The notes beneath the pieces are model-generated. The model was given only the letters and a program-made list of their open reading frames with translations. It was not told the origin of the DNA and searched no databases. Both the position numbers and the translations under genes were made by a program. From JBHFEI01 sp041928815 (GTDB taxonomy: Bacteria; Pseudomonadota; Alphaproteobacteria; Rhizobiales; Rhizobiaceae), in contig NZ_JBHFEI010000004.1 in the NCBI RefSeq assembly GCF_041928815.1, positions 62,001 through 126,000 on the forward strand: DNA of 64,000 nucleotides. The letters run 5' to 3'. Below are positions 46,166-54,533 of the stretch, piece after piece (the stretch's first letter is position 1; each line of letters begins with the position of its first letter).

Positions 46166-46741
46166 CTACAGCAGCGTTTCCGTCTTGGAAATCGCCCCGG
46201 CCGAAATCCCATCGCCGGCGTCGTGCGACATGGGAGACGGTCCGTCTTCGACGCGATCGGCGTTGAGTTCGTTGCTCAGGCGCTGCAAGGCGTCGCGCAG
46301 CGCCGCGGCCTCCTGCGCCGTGCAGCCGGCGGCGCGGCCGATGCGCTCAAGGATGCCGAAGGCTTCGGGCTTCATCGCCAGGCCCCGTTCGGTCAGGCTG
46401 ACGATCACCTGCCGCTCGTCCGCCCGGTCGCGCCGCCGGTTGACAAGGCCTGATGCCTCAAGGCGCTTGAGGAGCGGCGAGAGCGTGCCGGAATCGAGCC
46501 CGAGTTCCTCGCCGAGCCGCTTCACCGGCAGCCTGTCGCCCTGCCAGAGCGTCAGCATGACCAGATATTGCGGATAGGTGAGGCCGAGCCGGTCGAGGAG
46601 CGGCTTGTAGGCGCGGGTGAAGGCGTGGGCGGCGGAATAGACGGCGAAACAGAGCAGCCGGGCCGGCGCGATGTCGGCATCCGTCAGCCCGGATTCGGGT
46701 GTTTCGTCGGCTGTCGCCATCCTCTCGTCGGTTCCTGTCAT
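46166..46741 (-). CDS. ohrR: Organic-peroxide sensor, OhrR-type MarR regulator
   Basis: 191 residues. The reactive Cys sits in RLLCFAVYSAAHAFTRAYKPLLDRLGLTYPQYLVML, as in OhrR; oxidation by organic hydroperoxides releases DNA. Winged helix: LGLDSGTLSPLLKRLEASGLVNRRRDRADERQV. The C-terminus is ~20 residues longer than usual (MSHDAGDGISAGAISKTETLL). Start at 46741, with an in-frame ATG 21 bases later. Divergent from ohr. Confidence 0.93.
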   Translation of the reverse strand: MTGTDERMATADETPESGLTDADIAPARLLCFAVYSAAHAFTRAYKPLLDRLGLTYPQYLVMLTLWQGDRLPVKRLGEELGLDSGTLSPLLKRLEASGLVNRRRDRADERQVIVSLTERGLAMKPEAFGILERIGRAAGCTAQEAAALRDALQRLSNELNADRVEDGPSPMSHDAGDGISAGAISKTETLL

Positions 46742-46790
46742 GGGGAAGAGTGTCGCAGGTCTCGGCCGGAAATGCAATTTGCAAAATTCT

Positions 46791-46802
46791 ATTGCGCGCA
46801 AT
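46791..46802. promoter_or_regulatory. OhrR operator candidate
   Basis: ATTGCGCGCAAT is a perfect palindrome inside a longer AT-flanked near-palindrome (46784-46807) midway between ohrR and ohr. Confidence 0.65.
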
Positions 46803-46852
46803 TTAAATATGCGCTATCGAAATTCCCGTACCGAACAACAGGGAGACAGACG

Positions 46853-47275
46853 ATGCCCATCCTCTACACCACCAAGGGTTCCGCCACTGGCGGCCGCGCC
46901 GGCCATGGTGCCAGCGAAGACGGCGTTCTCGACGTGACGCTGACCGTGCCGAAGGCGCTCGGCGGCGACGGCGCCACCGGCACCAATCCCGAGCAGCTCT
47001 TCGCCGTCGGCTATTCGGCCTGCTTCCTCGGCGCCCTCAAGGCGGTCGCCGCCAAGGAGAAGGTGAAGATCCCGGAGGATGCCAGGGTCACCGCGACCGT
47101 CGGCATCGGCCCGCGCGAGGACGGCACCGGCTTCGGCATCGAGGTAGCGCTCTCCGTCGACATTCCGGGGATGGACAGGGCTGAGGCCGAAAAGCTCGTC
47201 GCCGCCGCCCATATCGTCTGCCCCTACAGCCACGCCATGCGCACGGCGACGGAAGTGCCGGTCACGCTCGCCTGA
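46853..47275 (+). CDS. ohr: Organic hydroperoxide resistance protein
   Basis: 140-residue OsmC-fold thiol peroxidase that reduces organic hydroperoxides using lipoylated cofactors. The two redox Cys are in YSACFLGAL and HIVCPYSHAMR, the Arg/Glu partners in NPEQLFAVG and elsewhere. GGGAGACAGACG precedes the ATG. Divergent from ohrR with the operator between them, the classical arrangement. Confidence 0.97.
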   Translation: MPILYTTKGSATGGRAGHGASEDGVLDVTLTVPKALGGDGATGTNPEQLFAVGYSACFLGALKAVAAKEKVKIPEDARVTATVGIGPREDGTGFGIEVALSVDIPGMDRAEAEKLVAAAHIVCPYSHAMRTATEVPVTLA

Positions 47276-47297
47276 CCGTCGCCGCCGCCCGTTCCTC

Positions 47298-47330
47298 GGC
47301 CCGCCCGCGGTGAAGACCGCGGCGCGGGCC
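47298..47330 (+). terminator. Stem-loop after ohr
   Basis: GGCCCGCCCGCGG (47298-47310) pairs, with one mismatch, with CCGCGGCGCGGGCC (47317-47330) around a TGAAGA loop, 23 bases after the ohr stop. No T-run. Confidence 0.4.
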
Positions 47331-47552
47331 GATAGGCGTTCTGCGCGGCGTCGGCGGTCCTGGTCCGAGGGATCGCCTGCCGCCAGCGCCGCGCCGGGCC
47401 GGCCGGGCGGCTGACGATCTCCGCGATCGCGATCGCCGGCCAGCCGTCGCCGACGATTGTCGGCGCGGATGCGATCGGTCGACCGGCACTTCCGGCCGCG
47501 TGCATCCCGTGAGATGAAGGCCGGGCGGGTCTTTCGAAGAGGAGAAGCGACG

Positions 47553-48176
47553 ATGATGACCTTCTATTTTGCCCCCGGCACCTGCTCGCTCGCGAGCCAT
47601 ATCGTGCTGGAGGAGGTGGGCGCGGCCTATCGGGCCGTCAGGATCGACACGGGGAAGGGCGAGCAATACGGATCGGCCTACAGGGAGATCAATCCGAAGT
47701 CGCGCGTGCCGGCGCTTTCGACCGATCGCGGCATCCTGACGGAGACGCCGGCGATCCTCGCCTTCCTCGCCCAGGCCTATCCGGATGCCGGGCTTGCGCC
47801 GCTCGACGATCCCTTCGCCTTCGCCGAGATCCAGGCCTTCAACAGCTATCTCTGCTCGACCGTGCATGTGGCCCATGCCCATGGCCGGCGCGGCAGCCGC
47901 TGGGCCGACGATCCGGCGGCGGTCGCGGCGATGAAGGCGAAGATGCCGGGCAACATGGCCGCCTGCTTCGAGCTGATCGAGGCGACGATGGTCGCCGGTC
48001 CCTGGGTCATGGGCGCGCGCTACAGCATCGCCGACGCCTATCTCTACACGATCGCCGGCTGGCTTGCCGGCGACGGCGTCGATCCGGCCCGCTTCGACAG
48101 GATCGCCGACCACACGCGTGCGATGGAGAAACGCCCCGCTGTGCAGGCCGCACTCGCCGCCGTCGGATCGTCATAG
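47553..48176 (+). CDS. Glutathione S-transferase
   Basis: 207 residues. Thioredoxin-like N-terminal domain with FAPGTCSLASHIVLEEVG (Cys/Ser active site region) and ESxAI-like TETPAILAFLA, then the all-helical domain with WVMGARYSIADAYLYTIAGWL. Resembles beta-type bacterial GSTs. GAGGAGAAGCGACG precedes the ATG at 47553 (second ATG at 47556). Substrate unknown. Its 3' end is overlapped by an antisense short frame. Confidence 0.92.
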   Translation: MMTFYFAPGTCSLASHIVLEEVGAAYRAVRIDTGKGEQYGSAYREINPKSRVPALSTDRGILTETPAILAFLAQAYPDAGLAPLDDPFAFAEIQAFNSYLCSTVHVAHAHGRRGSRWADDPAAVAAMKAKMPGNMAACFELIEATMVAGPWVMGARYSIADAYLYTIAGWLAGDGVDPARFDRIADHTRAMEKRPAVQAALAAVGSS

Positions 48177-48292
48177 GCCGGCATCGGCAGGTCGCCGAGG
48201 CCGCGCTGGTCGAGGGCGTCGAGCGCGGGATGGGCGAGCGGATCGGCGCGCCAGTCGGCCGCGCCGGCGGATGTCGAAAGAGGATGGAGCAT
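48044..48292 (-). CDS. Possible short gene divergent from the LysR regulator
   Basis: 82 codons. GGGAGAGAACG ahead of the ATG at 48292 is a good ribosome site, and the first ~40 residues (MLHPLSTSAGAADWRADPLAH, DQRGLGDLPMP) lie in otherwise empty sequence. The remaining ~40 codons run antisense to the GST gene and look like noise, so this may be a truncated small gene or one with its real end earlier lost. The position, divergent from a LysR gene, is typical of a LysR target. No family recognised. Confidence 0.35.
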   Translation of the reverse strand: MLHPLSTSAGAADWRADPLAHPALDALDQRGLGDLPMPAYDDPTAASAACTAGRFSIARVWSAILSKRAGSTPSPASQPAIV

Positions 48293-48368
48293 CGTTCTCT
48301 CCCTGTGATCTCGACACGATCATTCGCTTTCACCCCCGTGAATTCAATTGAGATTGCCGGGACGCCAC

Positions 48369-48383
48369 TATAGAAAATCTATA
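48369..48383. promoter_or_regulatory. Palindrome at the LysR start, with -10-like CTATAG
   Basis: TATAGA-AAA-TCTATA is a perfect inverted repeat ending on the A of the ATG at 48383. CTATAG (48368-48373) would serve as a rhizobial -10 box and place transcription start at or next to the ATG. No Shine-Dalgarno sequence is present. Confidence 0.5.
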
Positions 48384-49273
48384 TGCGCGACCTGAACGCC
48401 CTTCACCTGAACGGATTGCGCGCCGTCGAGGCGGCCGGACGGCTGGGCTCGCTTGCGGCGGCGGCGGCCGAGCTTGGCGTCACCGTCGGCGCCGTCAGCC
48501 AGCAGATCATCCGCACCGAGCGGCAGCTCGGACGGACGCTGTTTGAGCGCACGCCGAAGGGGCTCGTGGCGACGGAGGCCGGCGATCGGCTGGTCGCGCG
48601 GCTGACCGGCGGCTTCGGCGAGATCGCGCAAGGGGTGGCGGCCGCGCGCCGGCGCGAGGAGGGGGTGCTGGTCATTTCCGTCGCGCCGGTCTTTGCCGCG
48701 CGCTGGCTGGTCTACCGGCTCGACCGTTTCGCCGCCGCCCATCCGGACATCCGCCTGCGCATCGACGCGACGACGCGCCTCGTCAACCTCGACACGTCCG
48801 ATGTCGACATCGCGATCCGCGTCGGCGCCGGCCGCTGGCCGGGCGTGACCTCGGAGCTGCTGCTGCCGCAGGCGGTCTTTCCCGTCTGCGCGCCGGCGCT
48901 CGCCGAGCGGCTGCGGGCGCCGTCCGATCTTCTTTCCCTTCCGGTGGTCATCGACGACCGGGCGATGTTCGGCTGGGATCTGTGGCTGGAGGCAGTCGGC
49001 CTCGCGGGTGCCGCGGTCCGGGTGCGCCACGTCTTCAACGACGCCTCGCTCTGCCTCGACGCGGCGGTGGCGGGGCAGGGCGTGTTTCTCGGCTGGGCGA
49101 CGCTTGCGGCCCATGCGCTTCAGGCGGGCCAGCTCGTCGCGCCGTTTCCCGAGCGTGCGCCGACCGGCTTCGGCCACTATTTCGTCACCTCGCCGTCGCG
49201 CAGGGAAAGCCGCGCGGTCGCGGCCTTCAAGGCCTGGGTGCGCGCCGAGATCGCCGGGCTCGACGCGCTCTGA
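48383..49273 (+). CDS. LysR-family regulator (GcvA/AmpR-like)
   Basis: 296 residues. HTH: LAAAAAELGVTVGAVSQQIIRTERQLGRTLFERTPKGLVAT; the substrate domain follows from ~90 (VLVISVAPVFAARWLVYRLDRF), with pocket segment DIAIRVGAGRWPG, as in GcvA/AmpR/DsdC types. Start codon lacks a ribosome site and abuts a palindrome (possible leaderless, autoregulated gene). The divergent mini-gene or the GST are candidate targets. Confidence 0.92.
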   Translation: MRDLNALHLNGLRAVEAAGRLGSLAAAAAELGVTVGAVSQQIIRTERQLGRTLFERTPKGLVATEAGDRLVARLTGGFGEIAQGVAAARRREEGVLVISVAPVFAARWLVYRLDRFAAAHPDIRLRIDATTRLVNLDTSDVDIAIRVGAGRWPGVTSELLLPQAVFPVCAPALAERLRAPSDLLSLPVVIDDRAMFGWDLWLEAVGLAGAAVRVRHVFNDASLCLDAAVAGQGVFLGWATLAAHALQAGQLVAPFPERAPTGFGHYFVTSPSRRESRAVAAFKAWVRAEIAGLDAL

Positions 49274-49276
49274 GCC

Positions 49277-50038
49277 TCACACGACGAGGATCGGCGCCTT
49301 CTGCCGCACGCGGTCGTAAAGGTCGATCACGTCCTGGTTCATCAGCCGGACGCAGCCGGACGAGACGGCGCGGCCGATCGACTTCCATTCCGGCGAGCCG
49401 TGCAGGCGGTAGAGCGTGTCCTCGCCGTTCTGGAAGATGTACATCGCGCGCGCGCCGAGCGGGTTGTCGAGGCCGGGCGGCATGCCGCCGTTCTCGATCG
49501 AGTATTTGACGAGTTCGGGCTGGCGCGCCACCATCTCGTTCGGCGGCTTCCAGCGCGGCCATTTCTGCTTCCACTGGATGACGCCGCGGCCCGACCAGGC
49601 AAAGCCCTCGCGGCCGATGCCGACGCCGTAGCGCATCGCCGTGCCGCCGGGCTGGGTCAGGTAGAGGAAACGGTCGGACGTGTCGACGATGATCGTGCCC
49701 GGCGCCTCGCCGAAGGGATCGGAGACCTCCTGGCGATAGTAGCGCGGATCGATCTGGCGGTAGGGCACGGCCGGGATCGCATAGCCCTCGTCATACACGG
49801 GGCCGTAGATTTCGGCATAACGGTCGTCCTGCGGCGGCAGGCCCGTCGGCTCGCCGACGCGGCCTTCCAGCCGGTCCGCGAAACGGTTCTCGTAGGCGGG
49901 GTTGCGAAAGACCGGCGCGGTTTCCTGCCGGAAGCGCGCCGTGCTGGTCGAGGTGCAGGAGGACAGCGCCGCCGAGGCGGCGGCAAGGCCGGTCCATGCG
50001 AGAATGCGCCGGCGGTCGAGGAGGGGAGATGACGTCAT
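49277..50038 (-). CDS. L,D-transpeptidase (YkuD), lipoprotein
   Basis: 253 residues. N-terminal RRRILAWTGLAAASAALSSC has a Tat-like pair and lipobox LSSC (Cys28). The YkuD domain has HGSPEWKSIG and the catalytic SSGCVRLMN. Preceding repeats of Tyr-rich sequence (RYAEIYGPVYDEGYAIPAVPY) are usual for rhizobial ErfK/YbiS proteins. It makes 3-3 cross-links in peptidoglycan or attaches protein in the periplasm. Converges on lysR, 3 bases apart. Confidence 0.93.
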   Translation of the reverse strand: MTSSPLLDRRRILAWTGLAAASAALSSCTSTSTARFRQETAPVFRNPAYENRFADRLEGRVGEPTGLPPQDDRYAEIYGPVYDEGYAIPAVPYRQIDPRYYRQEVSDPFGEAPGTIIVDTSDRFLYLTQPGGTAMRYGVGIGREGFAWSGRGVIQWKQKWPRWKPPNEMVARQPELVKYSIENGGMPPGLDNPLGARAMYIFQNGEDTLYRLHGSPEWKSIGRAVSSGCVRLMNQDVIDLYDRVRQKAPILVV

Positions 50039-50296
50039 GACGGAACGGGTCCTGCCACGGTCGGGCCGGACACCGTTCCGGCACGACCGCTACGCGAATG
50101 TTGAACGGGGCGCAGCGGGTTTCAAACGAACCGATGCGTCAACTGTCGGGAAGGCGGCGCCCGTCCGGGGGGAGGAACCGGCCAGGCGTCGCTGCCCGAT
50201 GAAGAACTAGCGCAAATGCGGCTGGAACGAGGCTTGAGCGCCGTCCTCGCGACGATTTCATGGTCGCAAGCGGGCGGCTGTAACATAAACGCCACA

Positions 50297-52621
50297 TCAG
50301 GCCGCCGGCGGCCTGCCGGAGGGGCCGGCGGCGAGCAGCTTTTCCATCTGCCCGGCCGGCAGCGGCCTGCTGAAGAGGTAGCCCTGGATCTCCTGGCAGC
50401 CGCAGCGGCGCAGGAAGTCGGCCTGGGCCTGCGTCTCCACCCCCTCGGCGATCACCCGCATGTCGAGGTTGCGCGCCAGCGAGACGATGGCGCTGGTGAT
50501 CGCCATGTCGTCCTCGTCGTCGGGAATGGCGGTGATGAAGGAACGGTCGATCTTCAGCCGGCTGACGGGAAAGCTCTTCAGCGCGCTGAGGCTCGAATAG
50601 CCGGTGCCGAAATCGTCGATGGCGAGGCGCACGCCGAGCGCCTCCAGCCGGTGCATGGTCTCGATCGCCGTCTGCATGTCCTGCATGATCAGGCTCTCGG
50701 TCAGCTCCAGCTCGAGATGGCGCGCATCGAGCCGGCTCGACGACAGCGCGCAGGCGACGCGCTCGGCGAAGTCGCGCTCGATGAACTGGCGTGCCGAGAC
50801 GTTGACGCTGACGGTGATCGGCGCCAGGCCGGCATCCTGCCAGGCCCTGTTCTGCCGGCAGGCCTCGCCGAGCACCCAGTCGCCGATCGCGCCGATCAGC
50901 CCGGTCTCCTCGGCGAGCGGAATGAAATCGCAGGGAGGGACGAGGCCGCGCGTCGGATGACGCCAGCGCACCAGCGCCTCGCAGGCGAAGACGGCGCCGT
51001 TGGCGAGGTTCACCTGCGGCTGGTAGTGCAGCTCGAATTCCGCGCGCGCCACGGCGTCGCGCAGCTCGGCGTGCTGGTTCAGCCGCTCGCCGGTGTCGTC
51101 CGCCATGTCGGCGCTGTAGAGGAGGAGCGCGTTGCGGCCGAGCGCCTTGGCCTGGTACATCGCCGCGTCCGCATGGGCGAGCAGTTCGCTGGCCGTCTCG
51201 CCGTGCTGCGGCGCGCAGGCCGCCCCCATGCTGCAGGTGATCTGCAGGCTGCGCCCGTCGATCACCATCGGCTGGGCGATCGCGGCGCGGATCGCCTCCA
51301 GCCTCTTGCTGAGCAGCCGCTCGTCGCGCGGAATGTCGTTGATGAGAAGGATGAACTCGTCGCCGCCCTGGCGCACGGCGATGTCGCTCCTCCGGATCGC
51401 CGCCTCGGCCCGGCTGGCGACGATCTTCAGCAGCTCGTCGCCGGCATGGTGGCCGAGGCTGTCGTTGACGAGCTTGAAATTGTCGAGGTCGATGAAGGCG
51501 AGCGCCACCGACTGGCCGGCATCTCGCGCCGCCTTCAGCGCCGCGTCGAAACGCTCGTCGAAGGAGCGGCGGTTGAGCAGGCCGGTCAGCGCGTCGTGCT
51601 GGGCGAGGAAGCGGATGCGGGCCTCGGTCTCGCGCCGTTCGATGGCGATGCCGGCGAGATGGGTGGCGACCGCGATCAGGTCGAGGGCGGAAGCGGCCGG
51701 CAGGCCCGGCGTCCTAGAATAGAGCGCGAAGGTGCCGAGCACCTCGCCATGGGAGGAGCGGATCGGCGTCGACCAGCAGGCACGGTAGCCGAAGGGGGCC
51801 ACCGCCGCCCGATATTCCGCCCATAGCGGATCGGTCAGGATATCCTCGACCATCACGGGCTCGCCGCGCCACACCGCCGTGCCGCAGGAACCGACGCGCG
51901 GACCGATGGCGACGCCGTTGATCAGCGCGCTGTAGGCGGGATCCATGCTCGGCGCGGCCCCGGTCAGGAGGTGGCGGCGGTCCGGCGACAGGAGGAGGAC
52001 GGAGCCCTCGACCCCGTCGAGTTGCGATTCGATCATCCGGATCAGGTCTTCGAAGAAGGTCTGGTCGGGCGTGCCCTTGGCGATCATCTCGAGGAGGCGC
52101 GCCTGGCCGCGATGCAGCGCCTCGGCCCTGCGCCGCTCGGTGATGTCGCGCGAGATGCCGATCAGGCCGACGATGCGGCCGGTCGCGTCGCGCATCGGCA
52201 GCTTGGAGGTCAGGAACCAGTGGTCGGGCAGTTCGCGCGACACCGCCCGTTCCTCGATGCCGAACATCGCTTCGCCGGTCGCCATGATCTGCCGTTCCGC
52301 CGCGCGGAACACCTCGGCCTCCTCCGGCGCGTGCAGGTCGAAATCCGACTTGCCGACGATCTCGGCCATGGTGGAAAGGCCATGGTCGGCGAGCGTGGCG
52401 CGGTTGGCGACGACGAAGCGGCTGTCGAGATCCTTGGCATAGAGATGGTCGGGGATCTGGTCGACGATGGTCGCCAGCCACTCCGTATGGCGGGCCATGT
52501 CGGAGGCCGCGGGAAAGAGCCGTGCGGCTTCCTCGGCCAGCCGGTGGCTCGCGGCGATGAGCTTCAGCGTGTCGTCGTCGACGCTGGCATTCCTGTCGAT
52601 CCTGTTTCGAGAATAGGACAT
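50297..52621 (-). CDS. PAS-GAF-GGDEF-EAL cyclic-di-GMP enzyme
   Basis: 774 residues, no membrane segment. PAS (~45-165, with the DITERRRAEALHRGQ end), GAF (~185-330), GGDEF with intact GGDEF (~340-500) and EAL with ACEALVRW (~515-765, with DDFGTGYSSL and EGVETQAQ). Both catalytic motifs look intact, so synthesis and breakdown of c-di-GMP are both possible, with PAS/GAF sensing. The start at 52621 is chosen over a much longer upstream frame that runs through the divergent gene. It is the intact relative of the broken EAL-GGDEF gene at 34748. Confidence 0.93.
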   Translation of the reverse strand: MSYSRNRIDRNASVDDDTLKLIAASHRLAEEAARLFPAASDMARHTEWLATIVDQIPDHLYAKDLDSRFVVANRATLADHGLSTMAEIVGKSDFDLHAPEEAEVFRAAERQIMATGEAMFGIEERAVSRELPDHWFLTSKLPMRDATGRIVGLIGISRDITERRRAEALHRGQARLLEMIAKGTPDQTFFEDLIRMIESQLDGVEGSVLLLSPDRRHLLTGAAPSMDPAYSALINGVAIGPRVGSCGTAVWRGEPVMVEDILTDPLWAEYRAAVAPFGYRACWSTPIRSSHGEVLGTFALYSRTPGLPAASALDLIAVATHLAGIAIERRETEARIRFLAQHDALTGLLNRRSFDERFDAALKAARDAGQSVALAFIDLDNFKLVNDSLGHHAGDELLKIVASRAEAAIRRSDIAVRQGGDEFILLINDIPRDERLLSKRLEAIRAAIAQPMVIDGRSLQITCSMGAACAPQHGETASELLAHADAAMYQAKALGRNALLLYSADMADDTGERLNQHAELRDAVARAEFELHYQPQVNLANGAVFACEALVRWRHPTRGLVPPCDFIPLAEETGLIGAIGDWVLGEACRQNRAWQDAGLAPITVSVNVSARQFIERDFAERVACALSSSRLDARHLELELTESLIMQDMQTAIETMHRLEALGVRLAIDDFGTGYSSLSALKSFPVSRLKIDRSFITAIPDDEDDMAITSAIVSLARNLDMRVIAEGVETQAQADFLRRCGCQEIQGYLFSRPLPAGQMEKLLAAGPSGRPPAA

Positions 52622-52870
52622 GCTGTTCCTCGCCCGCCAGCCGCGCGCCCTTTGGCCGTCGCGCGCGGCCCTCTCCCCTTCCCGTTCGCATGGACGATAA
52701 CAGCCAAGGGTTATTCTTCCCTGAACGGATCGCTCTTTCCGCGTGGCGCAAAACTTGCTGGTCGTCCGGAAATCCCCGGAGTGCCCGTCCATGTTGAAAC
52801 AGATTTCGCCCGTCGCCGTGCCGATATGGCACATTCCGGGCTTGTGCGGTGTCCGCGGGAAAACCCTGTC

Positions 52871-54193
52871 ATGCTGACGCGCCGCCATCTGCTTGCGCTT
52901 GGCGGCGGGCTGGCGGGTCTGGCGACGGCAGCCGCCGCCCGCGCCGGGGCCGACCATGGCCTCGTTCCAGGCGCCCGCTTCGACCAGACGGCCGCGCTTG
53001 CCGCCTGCCTCGAACGGGCGGCGGCGCGCGGCGAGCCGGCCGTCCTGCCCGGCGGCGACTACCGGATTTCCACCCTCGACCTGCCGGACGGGACCGACCT
53101 TTCGGGCCTTGCCGGCCGTACCCGGCTCGTCGCCGTCGGCGACGGCCCGCTCCTGCGCGCCCGGGGTGCGGCGCGCATCACCCTTGCCGGGCTGACGCTC
53201 GACGGCGGCGGGAGGCCGCTCGACCCGTCCGCCGCCGGTCTTCTCGACTGCGTCGACGTCGCCGACCTTTCGCTTCGCGACTGCCGCGTCCAGGGATCGT
53301 CGCGCCATGGCGTCTCGCTCGACCGCTGCGGCGGCCGGGTCGAGGCGTGCGTCCTGCAGTCTGCCGGCGCGGCCGGCCTCTTCGCGCTCGACAGCCGCGG
53401 GCTCGCGATCGCCGGCAACCGTGTCGGCGACTGCGGCAATGGCGGCATTCTCGTCCACCGCTCCAAGATCGGCCCCGACGGCACGCTCGTCGAGGGCAAC
53501 CGTATCCTCCGCATCGCCGCGCGCGATGGCGGCACGGGCGAAAACGGCAACGGCATCAACGTCTTTCGCGCCGGCAACGTCATCGTCTCCGGCAACCACG
53601 TCTCCGACTGCGCCTTTTCCGCCGTCCGCGTCAACAGCGGGTCCGGCGCGATGATCCGCGGCAACCAGTGCCTCTCCTCCGGCGAGACGGCGATCTACGC
53701 GGAATTCGCCTTCGAAGGCGCGATCGTCTCCGACAACCTCGTCGACGGCGCGGCGAACGGCATCCTCGTCGTCAATCTCGACGTCGGCGGCCGGCTTGCT
53801 ACGGTCTCCGGCAACATCGTCCGCAACCTTCGCCTCGACGGGCCCTATGTGCATGACGGCGCCGGCTTCGGTTTCGGCATCGCCGCCGAAGCCGACACGG
53901 CGATTGCCGGAAACGTCGTCGAGAACGCGCCGACATACGGGCTGATGCTCGGCTGGGGCCCCTACATGCGCGCGGTGTCGGCGACCGGCAACATCGTGCG
54001 CGACGCGGCCGTCGGCTGCGCCGTCACCGTGGTCGAGGGGGCCGGCAGCGCGCTCGTCGCCGACAACCTGTTCGAGGCCTGCCGGGAAGCGGCGATCGCC
54101 GGCTATCGCTGGAACGCGCGCACGGCGGGCGAGCTGATCGCCGGCGCGCCGGATTTTCCGCATCTGACGATCACGGGCAACCGCCGCTCCTGA
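52871..54193 (+). CDS. Tat-exported parallel beta-helix protein (TIGR03808-like)
   Basis: 440 residues. LTRRHLLALGGGLAGLATAAAARA is a twin-arginine signal. The body contains many short PbH1-like rungs (GIAGNRVGDCGNGGILV, VEGNRILRIAARDG, VSGNHVSDCAFSAVRV), a right-handed beta-helix as in pectate lyases. It resembles the TIGR03808 family of Tat-translocated repetitive proteins confined to Hyphomicrobiales. No catalytic residues can be assigned. Divergent from the c-di-GMP enzyme gene. Confidence 0.9.
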   Translation: MLTRRHLLALGGGLAGLATAAAARAGADHGLVPGARFDQTAALAACLERAAARGEPAVLPGGDYRISTLDLPDGTDLSGLAGRTRLVAVGDGPLLRARGAARITLAGLTLDGGGRPLDPSAAGLLDCVDVADLSLRDCRVQGSSRHGVSLDRCGGRVEACVLQSAGAAGLFALDSRGLAIAGNRVGDCGNGGILVHRSKIGPDGTLVEGNRILRIAARDGGTGENGNGINVFRAGNVIVSGNHVSDCAFSAVRVNSGSGAMIRGNQCLSSGETAIYAEFAFEGAIVSDNLVDGAANGILVVNLDVGGRLATVSGNIVRNLRLDGPYVHDGAGFGFGIAAEADTAIAGNVVENAPTYGLMLGWGPYMRAVSATGNIVRDAAVGCAVTVVEGAGSALVADNLFEACREAAIAGYRWNARTAGELIAGAPDFPHLTITGNRRS

Positions 54194-54284
54194 CGCCGTG
54201 CACCTGCCGCCGACGAAGCCGGGGATCACGGGCATGCCCCACGGGGCCGGACCGATCCCGCCTCGACCGGCCATGCCCGGAGCC

Positions 54285-54317
54285 GTGTCCGGCCGAAGCG
54301 GGATCGCCTCGGCGCCG
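54285..54317 (-). repeat. Short GC palindrome P3 (inverted copy)
   Basis: Reverse complement aligns with P1/P2: GGCGCCGAGGCGATCCCGC then TTCGGCCGGACAC. A third, inverted member of a ~34-bp family found next to RIMEs. Confidence 0.55.
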
Positions 54318-54341
54318 GTTCTTCCGGAGAAACCGAAGGAG

Positions 54342-54437
54342 AAAGCGGGTCTGGTCCGCCGGTCGTTACCGGGACATGCGTAACGTCCGGGATCTGCAGC
54401 GAACGAGCGACGCTGGAACCTCGCGACACAGTAAAGC
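54342..54437 (+). repeat. RIME-type repeat, decayed copy E
   Basis: AAAGCGGGTCTGG, GACATGCGTAACG, GCGAACGAGCGA and CTCGCGACACAGTAAAGCG align in order with copies B and D. Flanked by P3 and P1. Confidence 0.6.
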
Positions 54438-54494
54438 GCCCTCGGTGAACACCGTTTCACCCAGGGTACCCTCTCCTTTTGTTTTTGCCGCAGT

Positions 54495-54528
54495 GTCCGA
54501 CGCCGAAGCGATCCCGCTTCGGCTGGAC
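54495..54528 (+). repeat. Short GC palindrome P1
   Basis: GTCC-GACGCCGAAGCG-ATCC-CGCTTCGGCTGGAC folds into a long stem. Same family as P2 (62914-62946) and P3. Being only 6 bases beyond the stop of the minus-strand gene, it may also act as its terminator. Confidence 0.65.
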
Positions 54529-54533
54529 ATGCT

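Larger units (their letters stand above)
54194..54533. other. Intergenic mosaic of repeats
   Basis: 340 bases without a gene. It holds, in order, an inverted short palindrome P3 (54285-54317), RIME copy E (54342-54437), an unassigned linker and the short palindrome P1 (54495-54528) just past the stop of the alcohol dehydrogenase gene. Confidence 0.65.

Noticed and set aside
47224..47505. 93-codon frame opposite ohr 3' end
   Set aside because: Mostly antisense to ohr and through a hairpin, with no ribosome site.
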